Assembly: GCF_016625195.1 (NCBI RefSeq)
Contig: NZ_JACVUP010000020.1
Span: 39,887 to 103,886, forward strand
Reading direction: 5' to 3'
Length of the DNA stretch: 64,000 bases
Source: Erwinia sp. S63
GTDB taxonomy: Bacteria; Pseudomonadota; Gammaproteobacteria; Enterobacterales; Enterobacteriaceae
Shown: positions 61,105 to 64,000 of the stretch, piece after piece
How the letters are laid out: the number at the start of each line of letters is the position of its first letter
How positions within the stretch are numbered: the stretch's first letter is position 1
Translations under genes and position numbers: made by a program
Notes under the pieces: model-generated
Told to the model about the DNA's origin: nothing
Database searches by the model: none
What the model saw: the letters and a program-made list of their open reading frames with translations, nothing else

Positions 61105-63543
61105 TTACTTGCTGTCTGGCAGCGCGTAAGCAATCACGTAATCACCACGGTCTGGAGACTGACGAGCACCACCTGCAGAGATCAGGATGTACTGTTTGCC
61201 ATTCTTCGGCGAAACGTAGCTGATTGGACCGCCCTGGCTGCCGACTGGCAGACGTGCTTTCCATACTTCTTTACCGGTTGAGCTATCGAAAGCGCGCAGA
61301 TAGTAATCCTGCGTACCCGCGATGAACACCAGGCCACCCTGAGTCGCTAAAGTACCACCCAGCGTTGGCATACCGATTGGCATCTGTGCGCGCATCTTAA
61401 TACCGAATGGACCGGTATCCTGCACGGTACCGACCGGCACCTGCCATACGATCTGACGGGTTTTCATGTCGATGGCAGAAAGCGTACCAAACGGCGGTGC
61501 CTGGCAAGGAATGCCCAGTGGAGACATGAAGCGGTTTTTGTTAACAGCGTACGGCGTGCCTTTCAGCGGAACGGCGCCCATACCGGTGTTGATCGCTTCA
61601 CCACCATTGCTGGCTGCATCTTTGCTGGTGTCCTGAGGAATCATCTGCACCCACAGGCCCAGACGCATGTCGTTAACGAACATGTACTGGTTGTTCGGGT
61701 CGAACGAGATGCTGCCCCAGTTCATACCACCCAGTGAACCTGGGAAGCTGAGTGACTTATCGGTGTCTGGTACGGTGAACAGGCCATCGTAACGCATGCC
61801 TTTGAAGGCGATACGGCACACCAGCTGATCAAACGGCGTTGCACCCCACATGTCAGACTCGGTCAGCTTCTGGTTGCCAATGTTAGGCATTTCCACTGAG
61901 TGCGGCTGCGTTTTGGTGTACTGCTCTCTCGGGATATGACCCTGCGGCATAGGCTGCTCTTCAACTTTCGTTAAAGGCTTGCCAGTCAGACGATCCAGCA
62001 CCCAAATCATGCCGGTTTTCGCACCGATAACCACGGCTGGTTTGGTGGTGCCATCCTTCATTGGGAAGTCAACCAGGCTCGGCTGCATTGGCAGGTCGAA
62101 GTCCCACAGATCGTTATGTACGGTCTGATAAACCCACTTCTGCTTACCGGTGGTGGCATCCAGTGCAAGGATTGATGCACCGTAGGTGTGATCCAGCTTG
62201 GTACGTTCTGCACCATACAGGTCAACTGAAGAGCTACCCATTGGCAGGAACACAGTGTTCATTGCCGGGTCGTATGACATTGGTGCCCATGAGTTCGGGG
62301 TACTACGGGTGTAGTCTTTGCCCGGCATCAGGATGGCATTTGGGTCATCGTTGCCTGGGTCAAACGCCCAACGCATCTTACCGGTGATGACGTCAAAACC
62401 ACGCAGTACGCCGCCAGGCATATCGGTCTGGACGTTATCCGCCACACGACCGCCAACCACCACGGTGGTGCCTGCCAGCTGTGGTGCAGACGTCAGCTGA
62501 TACTGTGGATCTGGCGCAGCGCCAAGACCCTTTTTCAGGTCAACCACACCGTGGTCGCCGAAGTCTTCACAGAACTCGCCGTTGTCAGCGTTGATGGCAA
62601 TCAGACGCGCATCAATGGTGTTCATCAGAATACGACGCTGACAGGTATCACCTGCCGCCAGCACTGGCGCAGGAACCGGTGTTGAGCCCGGCTGACTTGG
62701 CTGCTGTACCGGTTTGGTCGCATCGAAGTACGCCAGACCACGGCAGCGGTTCCACACTTCAGCCTGTGCGTTGATTTCACGCTTCCAGATCTGCTTGCCG
62801 GTATCCGCTGCAACCGCAATCACGTTGTTGTGCGGGGTGCAAAGGTACAGGGTGTTGCCAACCTGCAGTGGCGTTTCCTGATCTTCCGCACCGTTACCGG
62901 TTGGGCTGATTGGGGTATCGCCAGTGTGGAAGGTCCACGCAACCTGCAAGTCTTTAACGTTGTCACGGGTGATCTGGTCGATCGCCGCGAAACGGTCACC
63001 TTCAGGGGTGCGGCCGTAGCTGCTCCAGTCCTGCTGTGGCTTAGACTTGTCGACTGGAATCAGCGGCAGCTGTTTGCCGTCAAAAGCAACGGTTGGGTGC
63101 GGCTGGAACATCTGCACGAAAGTTGCCACCATGCCAACCGCGATAACCGCTGAGAGCACATAGGAAACTTTAGCCAGAGAGTTTTTGCCTTCACGCTTAC
63201 GCAGCGCTGGCCAGGTCAGGAACGCCAGCAGCATCAGGCCTGCAGGCACCATCAGGCGTGAAACCAGCTGCCAGAAGTGGAAGCCCGCATCAAACAGCGC
63301 CCAAATCAGGGTGCCAACGAAGACCAGAATGAACAGGGTCACGGCGGATGACTTGCGACGGAAGAACTGAACCGCCGACAGCAACATCACAATACCGGAA
63401 ATGAGGAAGTACCAGCTGCCGCCCAGAGCGACCAACTTGCCACCGCCGATCGCGAAGAACAGACCGACAGCCAGCAGGACCAGCCCGAACAATACAGACC
63501 AGATACTCAGTCCTTTGGAGGGACGAGCGGAATTTTCTGCCAT
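61105..63543 (-). CDS. gcd: membrane-bound PQQ-dependent glucose dehydrogenase family protein
   Basis: An 812-residue quinoprotein (E. coli Gcd 796). About five membrane helices fill residues 12-145, followed by an eight-bladed PQQ propeller facing the periplasm. Catalytic-region counterparts of E. coli residues are visible: LCTPHNNVIAV, TVHNDLWDFDLP and AKTGMIWVLDR. It oxidises aldoses to lactones with electrons going to ubiquinone; in plant-associated bacteria this acidifies the surroundings and dissolves mineral phosphate. Quinate/shikimate dehydrogenase belongs to the same family and cannot be excluded by eye. AGGAGAG precedes the ATG. Confidence 0.88.
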   Translation of the reverse strand: MAENSARPSKGLSIWSVLFGLVLLAVGLFFAIGGGKLVALGGSWYFLISGIVMLLSAVQFFRRKSSAVTLFILVFVGTLIWALFDAGFHFWQLVSRLMVPAGLMLLAFLTWPALRKREGKNSLAKVSYVLSAVIAVGMVATFVQMFQPHPTVAFDGKQLPLIPVDKSKPQQDWSSYGRTPEGDRFAAIDQITRDNVKDLQVAWTFHTGDTPISPTGNGAEDQETPLQVGNTLYLCTPHNNVIAVAADTGKQIWKREINAQAEVWNRCRGLAYFDATKPVQQPSQPGSTPVPAPVLAAGDTCQRRILMNTIDARLIAINADNGEFCEDFGDHGVVDLKKGLGAAPDPQYQLTSAPQLAGTTVVVGGRVADNVQTDMPGGVLRGFDVITGKMRWAFDPGNDDPNAILMPGKDYTRSTPNSWAPMSYDPAMNTVFLPMGSSSVDLYGAERTKLDHTYGASILALDATTGKQKWVYQTVHNDLWDFDLPMQPSLVDFPMKDGTTKPAVVIGAKTGMIWVLDRLTGKPLTKVEEQPMPQGHIPREQYTKTQPHSVEMPNIGNQKLTESDMWGATPFDQLVCRIAFKGMRYDGLFTVPDTDKSLSFPGSLGGMNWGSISFDPNNQYMFVNDMRLGLWVQMIPQDTSKDAASNGGEAINTGMGAVPLKGTPYAVNKNRFMSPLGIPCQAPPFGTLSAIDMKTRQIVWQVPVGTVQDTGPFGIKMRAQMPIGMPTLGGTLATQGGLVFIAGTQDYYLRAFDSSTGKEVWKARLPVGSQGGPISYVSPKNGKQYILISAGGARQSPDRGDYVIAYALPDSK

Positions 63544-64000
63544 AACAAAAACTCTCCTGAAAAAATAACGCGCTGGTGCCGGCTAACAGGTGGTAGCCGG
63601 TGACAATGCTCCTGCCAACGATGGGGGACAGGAACCAATCCGTTACGCTTTATTTTATATCTATTGGTACGGGTGCAATGCCCGTAATTCGGCGCTTGTG
63701 AGCAAGGACACATCGCAGGTGAGAGTGATTCTCGCTACAAGGCGGCAGGATTGTACCACCTGGTACATTAGAAAGTGAACATCCATAACGTAGGAGTTAC
63801 TGGTCAATAGCATTTTTGCTACAAAACCCGTCATAAGTTATTAATAAATATGAGGCTGAATCAAATTGTAATTATTGATGTTAAGACGAGGTATCAGGGA
63901 TGTTCCGCTTATCGCGTGAAATCAGGGCGAAAAAAAGGGCCCGTTTGGGCTGAGGGATCCCCAGAAACATCATCAATACACCATGATGATGTTTCGATAG
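63544..64000. other. upstream region of gcd to the window edge
   Basis: No gene recognised in 457 bp. It must hold the gcd promoter. A GCCC-N4-GGGC stem with a run of seven A (T on the minus strand) lies at about 63930-63950, which could end a leftward gene beyond the window. GAAACATCATC-N10-GATGATGTTTC at 63964-63995 is an 11-bp perfect inverted repeat close to the edge. Confidence 0.45.

Overview
The window looks like a chromosomal segment of a gammaproteobacterium of the order Enterobacterales, most likely the Erwiniaceae (Pantoea/Erwinia-like). Nearly every core protein is close to, but clearly diverged from, its Escherichia coli counterpart. The backbone follows the E. coli order around nudK - narQ - acrD - ypfM - yffB - dapE - ypfN - ypfH - tmcA - ypfJ - purC - bamC - dapA - gcvR - bcp - perM - bepA - yfgD - hda - uraA - upp - purMN - ppk - ppx - yfgG - guaA - guaB - xseA. 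The genus is an inference from protein resemblance and the accessory genes; nothing here proves it. No rRNA, tRNA, CRISPR array, insertion sequence or prophage was seen.

Region by region. 1-9.6 kb: end of an unidentified gene, nudK, a compact periplasmic nitrate reductase operon napDABC, asparagine permease ansP, a small DUF1471 gene, then the nitrate sensor/regulator pair narQ-narP. 9.6-13.1 kb: the RND pump acrD with a BaeR-like box, and the 20-residue ORF ypfM. 13.3-14.1 kb: an orphan winged-helix ORF beside a perfect inverted repeat, then non-coding DNA. 14.1-25 kb: core biosynthesis and envelope genes, with a His-Gln hexanucleotide repeat inside tmcA. 25-34.5 kb: an accessory block absent from the E. 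coli order, holding a diguanylate cyclase, a LacI-type regulator with a complete ABC importer and a GpdQ-like phosphodiesterase in one operon, two tandem membrane-anchored DsrE-like genes and a 640-bp AT-rich gap. 34.5-41 kb: bepA, yfgD, hda (CTG start), uraA-upp, purMN. 41-49.3 kb: a pstCAB variant with unusually long permeases, divergent from ppk-ppx. 49.3-54.7 kb: tehB, yfgG, mgtE, small regulators, a DUF3750 lipid-free secreted protein candidate and a toxin-antitoxin pair. 54.7-61 kb: guaBA, xseA, a protealysin-type protease with its emfourin inhibitor, and a KGG-repeat stress protein. 61-63.5 kb: a PQQ-dependent membrane glucose dehydrogenase.

How the parts work together. napDABC and narQP form a local nitrate sensing and respiration unit. 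purC, purMN and guaB each carry a PurR-type operator, so nucleotide synthesis is spread over three sites under one repressor, with uraA-upp for uracil salvage. dapE, dapA and bamC link lysine/peptidoglycan precursor supply with outer-membrane assembly, which bepA also polices. The Pst importer and ppk-ppx put phosphate uptake beside polyphosphate storage. The LacI-ABC-GpdQ operon is the best candidate for an undescribed uptake pathway, plausibly for a phosphodiester compound.

Start codons were often moved inward from the longest frame where a Shine-Dalgarno site and family length agreed; this is stated in each entry. All homology statements come from memory of the families, not from a search.
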